From CALMEC01 sp031366605 (GTDB lineage Bacteria > Actinomycetota > Thermoleophilia > Miltoncostaeales > Miltoncostaeaceae): 64,000 nt of DNA. Within the stretch, counting starts at the first letter, position 1, and each line of letters begins with the position of its first letter. The position numbers were made by a program, and so were the translations under genes. Location: the NCBI GenBank assembly GCA_031366605.1, contig JANLOO010000034.1, forward strand, positions 1 to 64,000, written 5' to 3'. Below the pieces are notes generated by a model, which did not search any database, was not told where the DNA came from, and saw only the letters and a list, made by a program, of their open reading frames with translations. This document shows, piece by piece, positions 56,864-64,000 of this stretch.

Positions 56864-57112
56864 GTGCGACGGATGATCGGTTTCATGGTGACCGGCCTGA
56901 TGGCGCTGATCACCGTGCCCACGGGAGCCATGATGATCCTGTTCGGCAGCTTCCCGGGCGAGCCGGTGGTCACCGCTGCGCAACGCCAGGAGCGGATCAT
57001 CCTGGTCGCCGGCGGCATCGTGTTCCTGGTCGCAGGCATCCTGCTGACCCTCGTCTCCATCCGCCTGCGCCCCCGCCCGGGCGACTTCGATCCGCCACCG
57101 GACCTGGACTGA
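56864..57112 (+). CDS. Small two-helix membrane protein
   Basis: 82 residues. Two hydrophobic helices (MIGFMVTGLMALITVPTGAM, IILVAGGIVFLVAGILLTLV) are linked by a loop that ends in AAQRQER, with an acidic-proline tail. TACCCT at 56852-56857 ends 6 nt before the GTG, so it is probably leaderless. A broken copy lies at 55106. Function unknown. Confidence 0.6.
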   Translation: MRRMIGFMVTGLMALITVPTGAMMILFGSFPGEPVVTAAQRQERIILVAGGIVFLVAGILLTLVSIRLRPRPGDFDPPPDLD

Positions 57113-57174
57113 ACTGAATCGTCGGCGCCGGCCGTCGGTCGCTCGGAGAGGAGCCAAGCGGGTACGCTTGCGGC

Positions 57175-57516
57175 ATGACGTTTCCCCGCACCGCGTCGAG
57201 CGTCGCAATGTACCTCGCGGTGGTACTCGCAGTCGCCGCCGTGGCGGTTTTTGCGGCACTCGGCTTCGTGACCCTGGCGGGGTTGTGGCTCGTATTCGCC
57301 GCACTCGTCGGATGGGCCACGTGGGCACTGCGCGGCACGCCGCGGACGCTTCGCGCAGTCCTGTCCTTGGGGCTGATACCGCTCTTCGTGATCCTGGCTT
57401 GGGAGGGCGGGCTGTTCTTCATCCCCTCGGCGATGGCGTTGATCGTCGCGCACGGATGGGAGCCGGCGCCGCACCAATCCGGCGTCCACCCCCACAAGAT
57501 CACCGGCTCAGCCTGA
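57175..57516 (+). CDS. Small multi-helix membrane protein
   Basis: 113 residues with three to four hydrophobic segments (MYLAVVLAVAAVAVFAALGF, LAGLWLVFAALVGWATWAL, VLSLGLIPLFVILAW). TACGCT ends 6 nt before the ATG. Sequence family not recognised. Convergent with ssrA, 68 nt away. Confidence 0.6.
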   Translation: MTFPRTASSVAMYLAVVLAVAAVAVFAALGFVTLAGLWLVFAALVGWATWALRGTPRTLRAVLSLGLIPLFVILAWEGGLFFIPSAMALIVAHGWEPAPHQSGVHPHKITGSA

Positions 57517-57551
57517 CAGTGCGTTCCGGCGCGCGGCGGGCAGATCGGCGA

Positions 57552-57575
57552 GTTCGGGTTTTCTCCAGAACCCGC
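57552..57575 (-). terminator. Hairpin downstream of ssrA
   Basis: GGGTT and AACCC arms around a short loop just past the tmRNA 3' end, between convergent genes. No T-run follows, so it is a weak intrinsic terminator at best. Confidence 0.35.
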
Positions 57576-57583
57576 CCGATGAG

Positions 57584-57943
57584 TGGACCCGGCCGGTACT
57601 GCCCCGGCGTCCGAAAGTGCTTGTGAAACGACTTCTCCGAGCGCAGCCGTCGATGATTTTCTCGCGGAGGACGTCACCGTCGGCCGACCATTCCCCCACC
57701 AGGCTTTCCTGAAGTCTCACCCCTCCGCCGAAAGCCGTTGCTTCGGGGCCAGAATCGCTATACGACACCGGAGATCCCCCTCACGATTCACAGGGGGCCC
57801 GATGGCTTACGACCGGTGTTTAGGCGGCGTAAGCGAGCTGGCGGTTGTCCGCAGCTACATTGGTCCCGGTTGTTAACGCGGTCCACCGGGTCCGCGGCTC
57901 GCTAATCGTTCCCGTCCCACCTCGTCGAAACTGTTTCGGGCCC
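57584..57943 (-). ncRNA. ssrA: tmRNA (one-piece) with tag ADNRQLAYAA
   Basis: 360 nt on the minus strand. Acceptor arms GGGCCCG (57943-57937) and CGGGTCC (57591-57585) pair over 7 bp with one G-U. The D-like TTTCGAC follows 13 nt from the 5' end. Helix 2 is formed by GGAACGA (57912-57906) with TCGTTTC (57631-57625) and CGAGC (57901-57897) with GCTCG (57642-57638). The tag frame after TAGCT reads GCG to TAA (57852-57820), ADNRQLAYAA. Before the acceptor lies GGAC, a 5-bp stem GCCGG/CCGGC and a 7-nt loop GGCAGTA, where a T-loop would normally be TTCRANN. CCA is not encoded. It rescues stalled ribosomes with SmpB (gene at 62478). Confidence 0.9.
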
Positions 57944-57954
57944 TTACCCCGTCG

Positions 57955-57960
57955 ATGGTA
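57955..57960 (-). promoter_or_regulatory. -10 box of ssrA
   Basis: TACCAT on the minus strand, 11 nt before the mature 5' end, implying a leader of about 4-5 nt for RNase P removal. A weak TTCGGA lies 19 nt further upstream. Between it and the next gene's stop (57961-58056), a perfect 6-bp hairpin at 58022-58040 may end that gene's transcript. Confidence 0.45.
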
Positions 57961-58056
57961 GCACCAGGGTTCCCGACGGTCCGAACCTCATTGGGGACCA
58001 CGCAGAAACGACTGCACCGTTCGACGGCTGCAAACCGTCGCCATACGGCACAGTGG

Positions 58057-58773
58057 TTATTTCTGCGCGGACCCGTACGCGCCGGATACGCCGCTGAGGG
58101 TGTCGATCACGCGATCGGCCGGGGCTCCCAGACCCGCGAGGATCTCGGCGGCGTCACCGCCGTCGGCGACGAGGCCGAGCAGGATGTGTTTGCTCGTGAT
58201 CTCGCCGTCGCGGCTGCGCGCAGCTTCCTTGAGCGCGCGCGCCAACACCCGCCGGGCCGCAGGCGTGAACGGCCGGCGCCCGATCGAGCCGGCCGGGCCC
58301 GAGCCGAGTCGCTCTGTGACGGCCGCCACGACACCCTGACGGGTGACGCCCAACGTCGCCAGCGCCACGCCGGCCGGAGCCGAACTCGCCGAGACGAGGC
58401 TGATCAGCAGGTGTTCGGTACCGACCCGCCGGTGCCCCAGGGAAGCGGCTTCGTCGATGGCTGCGCCAACGGCCGCCCGGGCCTCTTCGGCGAACCGTTC
58501 GAACGGGACGAACCCCCGCAACCTGCGGTGCACCTTGTGTTCCGGGCCCCGATCCGATGGAGCCGCCCCATCGACGGGCTCCACGATCTGGTGGACCCGC
58601 TGGTGACTCAGGCCGAGGGCCTCCGCGATCTCGCGCAGTGAGCCGCCCGCTGCGTGGAGCTTGCGGATTGTGTGGTGATAGTCGACGCGTGCGACCTCGG
58701 CCGAATGCTGAAGTTCAAGCAGGCGGTTGCGGGCGTTCTCGGCGCCGGTGAGTGTGTCTTTGTCCAGTGTCAT
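58057..58773 (-). CDS. HTH protein with Clp N-terminal repeat domain
   Basis: 238 residues. Residues about 40-66 form a helix-turn-helix (GGSLREIAEALGLSHQRVHQ). Residues about 90-235 hold two Clp-N (ClpA/C substrate-adaptor) repeats: HRRVGTEHLLISLV and DGEITSKHILLGLV are the repeat signatures. There is no AAA+ ATPase. It may regulate or deliver substrates to a Clp machine. ATG 58773 has AAAGGA upstream and a strong promoter. Confidence 0.85.
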   Translation of the reverse strand: MTLDKDTLTGAENARNRLLELQHSAEVARVDYHHTIRKLHAAGGSLREIAEALGLSHQRVHQIVEPVDGAAPSDRGPEHKVHRRLRGFVPFERFAEEARAAVGAAIDEAASLGHRRVGTEHLLISLVSASSAPAGVALATLGVTRQGVVAAVTERLGSGPAGSIGRRPFTPAARRVLARALKEAARSRDGEITSKHILLGLVADGGDAAEILAGLGAPADRVIDTLSGVSGAYGSAQK

Positions 58774-58805
58774 CACTGACTGTTCCTTTCGTTCTGTACG
58801 CGGCA

Positions 58806-58834
58806 AGCGTACTAGACACTGTGTGGATCGTCAA
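58806..58834 (-). promoter_or_regulatory. Strong sigma-A-type promoter of the HTH-ClpN gene
   Basis: On the minus strand TTGACG (58829-58834), 17 nt, then TACGCT (58806-58811): near-consensus at ideal spacing. The best promoter of this kind seen in the window. The leader to the ATG is about 25 nt. Confidence 0.7.
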
Positions 58835-58888
58835 GCGACATAGACGGCCCACGACGGGGCCTGCGCAGTGCACGTCTAGACTGACTTC

Positions 58889-59599
58889 ATGCGTGTGATG
58901 CTCATGCGAACCTGTCTGGCCGATCACGTTGCGCCCGGGGTTGCCACGGCGACGATCCGTGTGCTCGAACGGCTCGGCGTGAGCGTCACGGTCCCGAGAG
59001 CCCAAACATGTTGCGGCCAGCCCGGCTGGAGTGCGGGGCATCCCGATCAGGCGCGCACAGTCGCACGACAGGCGCTGAAGGCGTTCGCCGGGACCGACCC
59101 GGTCGTCGTGCCGTCGGGCTCGTGCGCGGCGATGCTCACACACGGCTACGCCGATCTGTTCGCCGGTGACGATGAGGAAGACGCGGCCCGCGACCTGGCG
59201 GCCCGCACGTTCGAGCTGACGCAGTTCATCCACCAGAACGGACTGACACCCGCCGCCGCGGGCGATGCCCCGGCAACGGTGACGTACCACGACTCGTGCC
59301 ACATGCTGCGCCTGCTGCGCGAGCGCGACAGCCCACGTGCGGTCATCGCAGGCGCAGGCGTGGAACTTCTCGAGATGGCCGACACCGACGTGTGCTGCGG
59401 ATTCGGTGGCGCGTTCTCGATCACGTTCCCCGAGGTCTCGGGCGCGCTCGGCGAGCAGAAGGCCCGGAGCGCCGCCGACTCCGACGCAGAGGAACTCGTC
59501 GCATGCGACCTGTCGTGCCTGATTCACATCGTGGGCCGCGGCCGGCGTGTCGGGGTCCCCCTCCGTGCCCGGCACATCGCGGAGCTGTTGGACCGTTGA
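58889..59599 (+). CDS. lutA: LutA-like Fe-S lactate oxidation subunit
   Basis: 236 residues. Two CCG-type domains are visible (QTCCGQPGW, CCGFGGAFS) with the Cys-rich heterodisulfide-reductase-like fold; TYHDSCHMLRLL lies between. With LutB and LutC it oxidises L-lactate to pyruvate. TAGACT ends 6 nt before the ATG. The stop overlaps the TTG start of lutB. Confidence 0.93.
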   Translation: MRVMLMRTCLADHVAPGVATATIRVLERLGVSVTVPRAQTCCGQPGWSAGHPDQARTVARQALKAFAGTDPVVVPSGSCAAMLTHGYADLFAGDDEEDAARDLAARTFELTQFIHQNGLTPAAAGDAPATVTYHDSCHMLRLLRERDSPRAVIAGAGVELLEMADTDVCCGFGGAFSITFPEVSGALGEQKARSAADSDAEELVACDLSCLIHIVGRGRRVGVPLRARHIAELLDR

Positions 59600-60984
59600 C
59601 GACCGGCGTCAGCTACGACGAGGGGCCGCCGCTGCGCGCACGTACCGCTGCAGCCGTGGCGGATGAGCAGCTCCGGGCCAACTTGCAGGCGACGGCGGCC
59701 AGCTGGACGACCGGTCGCGAGAAGATGCGCGACGCGTTCGGGTTCGACCAGATGCGCGAGCGCGCCCGTGAGATCCGCCGCGGCAACATCCGGCAGCTCC
59801 CCGAACTCCTCGATCGCCTCGAAGAGCGGGTCCGGGCAAACGGCGGGATCGTCTACCGCGCGGCCGATCGTGACGCGGCGGCCAAGTACGTCGTCGATCT
59901 GGCCCAGGCACGGGGCGCAACGCTCGTGGCCAAGTCCAAGTCGATGGCGACCGAGGAGATCAAGCTCAACGAAGCCCTCGGGGAGGCCGGCGTACGCGTC
60001 GTCGAGACCGATCTGGGCGAGTGGATCCTGCAGCTGTCAGGGCAGCGGCCGTCACACATCATCGCCCCGGCCGTACACCTCAACCGCACCGAGATCGCCG
60101 AACTCTTCCGCGCCGAGAGCGGTGAGGACATCCCCGACGAACGCGAGGCACTGGTGGCGTACGCCCGCCGCCGCCTGCGCGCCGAATTCGCGGCGGCCGA
60201 GATCGGCGTCAGCGGCGTCAACCTGGGCGTCGCCGACACCGGGACGCTGTGCGTCATGGAGAACGAGGGTAACGCGCGGCTGGTCACCGCCCTCCCCCGA
60301 ATCCACGTGGCGATGATGGGCGCCGAACGTGTTGTCGCCGATTGGGACGAAGCCGCCCACATCCTGCAGCTGCTCCCCATGGCCGCCATCGGCGACGACG
60401 CCAGTACCTACGTCAACCTCATCACCGGACCCCGCCGTGAGGGTGAGACCGACGGCCCCGAGGAGCTGCACCTCGTCATCCTGGACGGTGGACGCATGGC
60501 GCTCCGCGGAACCGAATTCGAAGAGGCGCTCGACTGCATCCGCTGCGGCGCGTGCCTGTACTCATGTCCAATGTGGCGAACCGTGGGCGGCCAGGCGTAC
60601 GGGTCGCCGTACTCGGGTCCCATCGGCGCGGTCATCACGCCATTGTTGGAGGGCGTCAGCTCACCGCGGGGCAGCGAGCTGCCGTTCTTGTCATCACTCT
60701 GCGGGGCGTGCCACGACGCCTGCCCCGTCGGGATCCCACTCCATGATCTACTCGTCAAGATCCGCGGTGCGGTCAGCACTCCGGCTCACCGGCGAGCACG
60801 GTTGGGAGCGCGGGTCTGGGCGGCAATGTGGCGCCGCCCCTGGGCGTACCGCATCGGGGTCGCGATGACCCGCGGCGGGCTGCGCGTGCTTGGCCGCAAG
60901 GGATGGATCGGCCGCCTCCCAGGACCGGCCGGTCGCTGGACGTCGCAACGTGACCTTCCGGCGCGGTGGCCTCCGCCCCGGTGA
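59596..60984 (+). CDS. lutB: LutB-like Fe-S lactate oxidation subunit
   Basis: 462 residues. The LUD domain (VAKSKSMATEEIKLNEALGE, VSGVNLGVADTGTLCVMENE) is followed by two 4Fe-4S motifs, CIRCGACLYSCPMW near residue 314 and CGACHDACPVGIP near 368. The TTG start overlaps the lutA stop (TTGA). The last 19 nt overlap lutC. Confidence 0.95.
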   Translation: MTTGVSYDEGPPLRARTAAAVADEQLRANLQATAASWTTGREKMRDAFGFDQMRERAREIRRGNIRQLPELLDRLEERVRANGGIVYRAADRDAAAKYVVDLAQARGATLVAKSKSMATEEIKLNEALGEAGVRVVETDLGEWILQLSGQRPSHIIAPAVHLNRTEIAELFRAESGEDIPDEREALVAYARRRLRAEFAAAEIGVSGVNLGVADTGTLCVMENEGNARLVTALPRIHVAMMGAERVVADWDEAAHILQLLPMAAIGDDASTYVNLITGPRREGETDGPEELHLVILDGGRMALRGTEFEEALDCIRCGACLYSCPMWRTVGGQAYGSPYSGPIGAVITPLLEGVSSPRGSELPFLSSLCGACHDACPVGIPLHDLLVKIRGAVSTPAHRRARLGARVWAAMWRRPWAYRIGVAMTRGGLRVLGRKGWIGRLPGPAGRWTSQRDLPARWPPPR

Positions 60985-61547
60985 TCGACGCGTTCATCGG
61001 AGCCCTCGCCCGCCGCCGGGCAACCGGTCAACCGGTCGTTGCCGACGCGTGTGCCGGCGCCTGTGTCGCGCAGATGAGCACGTGGGGAGCAGGCCGGGCG
61101 CTGGTGCCGGACGAGCCGTGGCTCGCGGCACTCGGCGTGCCCGACGCGATCCGTGCCGCCGGAATCGAGGTGGTGATGTGGCCCTCCGACCGCGGCTGGC
61201 GCGAGCTGCTCGGCCTCGACAACGCACCGCCCACATGTGCCATCACAGTGCCGATCGGCGCCGTGGCCGAACGCGGTACCTTGCTGGTCGGCAGCTCGCC
61301 CGCCCACGGACGTTCGCTCGACGCCGTCGGCTGGTGGCACCTCGCGGTGCTCCGCGCGGACCTGATCTCGGCGACACTCGCGGAGTCGCTCGCCCTCGCC
61401 TACCCCCCCGGCATCGCTCCGCCGTCGGCGATCTCACTCGTGTCCGGTCCCAGCCGCACCTCAGACGTCGAGAAGATCACGACCTACGGCGCGCACGGTG
61501 CGCTCGAAGAGCACGTCGTCGTCGTCAGATCTTCCCCTTCCGGCTGA
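60966..61547 (+). CDS. lutC: LutC/YkgG-like LUD domain protein
   Basis: 193 residues. The C-terminal GPSRTSDVEKITTYGAHG is the LUD-family end motif; the nucleotide-like GTLLVGSSPAHGRS precedes it. Third subunit of the lactate-oxidising complex. GTG 60966 overlaps lutB by 19 nt. The last 23 nt overlap the convergent membrane gene. Confidence 0.88.
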   Translation: MASAPVIDAFIGALARRRATGQPVVADACAGACVAQMSTWGAGRALVPDEPWLAALGVPDAIRAAGIEVVMWPSDRGWRELLGLDNAPPTCAITVPIGAVAERGTLLVGSSPAHGRSLDAVGWWHLAVLRADLISATLAESLALAYPPGIAPPSAISLVSGPSRTSDVEKITTYGAHGALEEHVVVVRSSPSG

Positions 61548-61959
61548 GGTACTGACCCGCGGCGATCGCGCCCGCGGCGATCAGCGCGACGAAGATGCCC
61601 CACTTGAGGGACAGCCCGTCTGCAGGCCTGATGATGAGCCGGAACAACACGAGGATCGTTGCCGCGCCGCCAATCGTCTCGACGAAGCGATGGAATGACT
61701 CGTCGAGCTTGCCGAGTGCGACGAGCACGATCACCGCAGCCGCTCCAACCGACAGGAGCACAAGGAGGATGTCGACGAACTTGAACGCCTCGAACGCATC
61801 CGCCGACACATTGCTGAGGAACTGCTTCGCGAGATCTTCGGCGACGCCACCACCGAGATTTCCGGTCTTGATCCCATACCAGGGGAAGAACAACGCCACG
61901 AACAACACCACGGCTCCAGCGAGCGAAATCCGGTCTCCCTTTTCAAGGCGGTCCAACAT
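61525..61959 (-). CDS. Four-helix membrane protein of unknown function
   Basis: 144 residues. Four hydrophobic segments (ISLAGAVVLFVALFFPWYGI, FVDILLVLLSVGAAAVIVLV, IGGAATILVLFRLII, WGIFVALIAAGAIAAGQYL) follow a basic N-terminus. This layout is common in uncharacterised actinobacterial membrane proteins. ATG 61959 with AGGA 7 nt upstream is preferred over the GTG at 61962. Confidence 0.75.
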   Translation of the reverse strand: MLDRLEKGDRISLAGAVVLFVALFFPWYGIKTGNLGGGVAEDLAKQFLSNVSADAFEAFKFVDILLVLLSVGAAAVIVLVALGKLDESFHRFVETIGGAATILVLFRLIIRPADGLSLKWGIFVALIAAGAIAAGQYLSRKGKI

Positions 61960-62085
61960 CACGCGGTCCTTTCGTCGATATCCACAACGAACGTTCGACG
62001 CGATTCACGAGTTGCCTGTCAGGGAGCTGCAGAGAAGTGAAACACCCCGAGCGCCATCTGGCGACGGGATCCTCCACGAGAGATC

Positions 62086-62475
62086 TCACACCGCGACCAC
62101 TGCGTCGGCTTCGATCTCGACCAGCATCGCAGGGTCGATCAGGCGGCAGACTTCGACCATCGTCGTGACCGGGCGGACATCGCCGAAGAACTCGCAGTGC
62201 GCACGGCCGACCTCCTGCCAGCGGGAGATGTCGGTCACGTATATCCGCGTGCGCACGACATCGGCCAGGGCCGCGTCGGCCTGCTCAAGTGCCCGCTGGA
62301 TATTGCGGAGGGCCTGCATCGCCTGCTCGTAGGCATCGTCGCCACCCACCACGGTCCCGTCGGGACCGGTCGCGGTCGTTCCCGACACGAACACCTGGTT
62401 TCCGACACGGACCGCCCGGGAGTAGCCGACGATGGCCTCCCACGGCACCCCGGATTCAACACGCGTGCGTTCCAT
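62086..62475 (-). CDS. RidA/YjgF family protein
   Basis: 129 residues. GYSRAVRVGNQVFVSGTTAT and VVRTRIYVTDISRWQEVGRA are the YjgF/RidA blocks; the fold usually hydrolyses reactive enamines. It begins 2 nt after the smpB stop and is probably the last gene of rnr-smpB-ridA. The 126-nt gap to the membrane gene shows nothing recognised. Confidence 0.9.
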   Translation of the reverse strand: MERTRVESGVPWEAIVGYSRAVRVGNQVFVSGTTATGPDGTVVGGDDAYEQAMQALRNIQRALEQADAALADVVRTRIYVTDISRWQEVGRAHCEFFGDVRPVTTMVEVCRLIDPAMLVEIEADAVVAV

Positions 62476-62477
62476 CC

Positions 62478-62951
62478 TTACCGCCGTGACGCCTTGACGG
62501 CGCGATCCGTGTCGCGCTTTGCATCGCGCTCGGCGATGGCGCGGCGCTTGTCATAGAGCTTCTTGCCGCGCCCCAGACCCAGCTCAACCTTGGCGTGGCT
62601 GCCCTTGAAATACACGCGCAGCGGAATCAACGAGAGGTTCTTTTCTTTGATGTCGTCGTCGATGCGTTCGATTTCGCGGCGGTTGAGCAGCAGTTTGCGG
62701 GTGCGCGTCGGCTCGTGGCCGAACCGGGCGTTGAAGTACTCCGGGATGTGGAGTCCGACCAAGAAGACCTCACCGCCGCGAACCTGTGCGTACGCATCAC
62801 GGATGCTGGCACCTCGGTCACGCAGTCCCTTGACCTCGCTGCCCATCAGCACGATGCCGGCCTCGATACGGTCCGTGATCTCGTACTCGTGAAATGCCTT
62901 GCGATTCTGCGCAACGTCGCGATACCGGTCGTCTGTCTTTTTTGCGCCCAT
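62478..62951 (-). CDS. smpB: SsrA-binding protein
   Basis: 157 residues. AQNRKAFHEYEITDRIEAGI and VLMGSEVKGLRDRGASIRDA are the OB-fold core binding the tmRNA elbow; KKLYDKRRAIAERDAKRDTD is the C-terminal tail that enters the empty A site. ATG 62951 (MGAKKTDDR) follows rnr by 13 nt. Partner of the ssrA gene 4.5 kb away. Confidence 0.97.
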   Translation of the reverse strand: MGAKKTDDRYRDVAQNRKAFHEYEITDRIEAGIVLMGSEVKGLRDRGASIRDAYAQVRGGEVFLVGLHIPEYFNARFGHEPTRTRKLLLNRREIERIDDDIKEKNLSLIPLRVYFKGSHAKVELGLGRGKKLYDKRRAIAERDAKRDTDRAVKASRR

Positions 62952-62964
62952 TCCGTGCTCGATG

Positions 62965-64000
62965 TTAGCGCCGCCGCCGGTCCCGCCGACTCCTTGGGGC
63001 GGGGCGCGGCGCCGGCATCGACGTGTCGGCGGGCTCCAGGTCGACGCGACCGCGCAGCGGGTTGACCTCGACCACCCGGACCGTGATCGGGTCACCCACA
63101 GCGATACGCCGGCCGCTCTCGTCCCCGATCAGCATGACGCCGAGCGGATCCGACCGCCACCAGTCACCCTCGATCCGCCGCGCGGGCAAGTACCCGTCGA
63201 ACGCCAACTCGGGTCCGTACGCAACGAAGGCGCCGCCCTCGCCGATGCCCGTGACCTCACCCGTAAACCGCTCGTCGGGATCGTGACGCAAACGCTCAAT
63301 CAAGAGAAACGCCAGGCAGATGCGGTCGGCTCGGCGCTCCAGCGCCGTGGCCGCGCGTTCGGTCATAGAGCTGCGCTCAGCCTCGACCGCCAACTCGGTC
63401 GCGTCGGCTCCCGGGTCGTCCAACCCAAGCGCATCGAGCAGCGCCCGGTGTGCCGCCAGGTCGGGATACCGGCGAATCGGCGAGGTGAAATGCAGGTACG
63501 CCGAGCTGGCGAGCCCTGAGTGGCCGACGTGCTCGGACGAGTAGTGCGCCTGGCGCAGCGCCTGCAACACCAGCACCGGCAAGGCGCGTGCCCCGCCATT
63601 GACCGCGGTGTGACGCGCAATCGCCTCGCTCGCACGCACGGAGGCCGCGGCACACTCGGTCGGGGTCATCGGCCCCTCGGGCAACTCGGGCACCGCGACG
63701 CCCAGCTCGGTCAGACGCTCGTACAGCAACTCGACACCACGGGCCTGGGGATCTTCGTGACGCCGGAAGATCGTCGGCCGATTGCGGGCGAGCATGTACC
63801 GGGCCACGGCCTCGTTGGCCGCGATCATGCACTCCTCGACAAGACTGTGCGCCGGCGTCTGGCCCTCCATCTCGACACCGACCAGATGATCACCCTCAAA
63901 GCGAAACGACGGCTCAGCCGTCTCGATGCCAAGTGCGCCGCGCGTCATCCGACGTACGCGCAACCGTTGGGCCAACGTCCGCACGACCTCGATATCGGCT
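62965..64000 (-). CDS. rnr: RNase II/R family 3'-5' exoribonuclease, 5' end outside window
   Basis: At least 344 residues, open through the right edge, so the N-terminal part is missing. LHFTSPIRRYPDLAAHRALL is the RNB-domain signature, and GEVTGIGEGGAFVAYGPELA begins a C-terminal S1 domain. A basic tail (RSRRDRRRR) is present, as in RNase R, which degrades mRNA in trans-translation. Adjacent to smpB, the usual pairing. Confidence 0.92.
   Translation of the reverse strand, partial: ADIEVVRTLAQRLRVRRMTRGALGIETAEPSFRFEGDHLVGVEMEGQTPAHSLVEECMIAANEAVARYMLARNRPTIFRRHEDPQARGVELLYERLTELGVAVPELPEGPMTPTECAAASVRASEAIARHTAVNGGARALPVLVLQALRQAHYSSEHVGHSGLASSAYLHFTSPIRRYPDLAAHRALLDALGLDDPGADATELAVEAERSSMTERAATALERRADRICLAFLLIERLRHDPDERFTGEVTGIGEGGAFVAYGPELAFDGYLPARRIEGDWWRSDPLGVMLIGDESGRRIAVGDPITVRVVEVNPLRGRVDLEPADTSMPAPRPAPRSRRDRRRR

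Noticed and set aside
58018..58040. Hairpin with loop CTGCAAA resembling a tRNA-Cys anticodon arm
   Set aside because: No acceptor stem, D arm or TTCRA T arm at the required distances; more likely a 3' hairpin of the neighbouring gene.
57584..58056. Circularly permuted (two-piece) tmRNA
   Set aside because: Considered because CGGGCCC occurs soon after the tag. The one-piece reading gives a 7-bp acceptor, long helix 2 and correct 360-nt length; no T arm lies upstream of the 5' end.

Overview
The window is a gene-dense, high-GC chromosomal stretch. Gene order (infC-rpmI-rplT-trmH-pheST-argCJ), many GTG/TTG starts, many apparently leaderless genes and a C-terminal surface domain on the first protein all fit an actinobacterium, probably of the Thermoleophilia/Solirubrobacterales type. 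That lineage call is inference from content, not a database match. No rRNA, complete tRNA, CRISPR array or insertion sequence was recognised. One tmRNA gene (ssrA) was found.

Layout. 1-7.2 kb: a secreted redox group of a left-truncated di-haem peroxidase-like protein, a 1260-residue beta-propeller protein ending in an HExxH domain, and a second di-haem cytochrome c peroxidase/MauG-like protein. 7.3-26.5 kb: mixed metabolic and stress genes: an ArsR-SRPBCC regulator, HAD dehalogenase, MFS pump, MsrA, a proline-catabolism pair (ProDH/P5CDH), alpha-glucan phosphorylase, an AhpD-like/YdhR-like trio beside a LuxR ATPase regulator, a Usp-like protein, and M32 and M29 peptidases separated by a decayed HD-GYP gene. 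26.5-30 kb: dnaE behind an 11-codon coupled leader ORF. 30.6-44.3 kb: housekeeping genes. argG heads a small operon, followed by an RsbW-like kinase and argB. Then come a Phd/RelE module with a frameshifted toxin and a frameshifted globin, then argJ-argC-pheT-pheS-trmH-rplT-rpmI-infC, all on the minus strand.

44.4-55.2 kb: a ten-gene minus-strand run with nearly every start overlapping the preceding stop. It encodes two phosphotransferases, three glycosyltransferases, a heparinase II/III-family protein, a NodB-like deacetylase, an NDP-sugar epimerase and a sarcosine-oxidase-like flavoprotein. It looks like one unit that makes and tailors a surface glycan or glycoconjugate. Its upstream border (55.1-56.0 kb) holds decayed copies of a phosphotransferase and of a small membrane-protein gene.

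56-64 kb: a histidine phosphatase, two small membrane proteins, ssrA, an HTH-ClpN protein with a strong promoter, the lutABC lactate-oxidation operon, a membrane protein, and ridA-smpB-rnr (rnr runs off the right edge). ssrA, smpB, RNase R and the ClpN-type protein together form a trans-translation/protein-quality neighbourhood.

A recurring pattern is a TANNNT hexamer 6-8 nt upstream of the start codon, seen at nine or more genes. It indicates leaderless transcription and was used to choose several starts.
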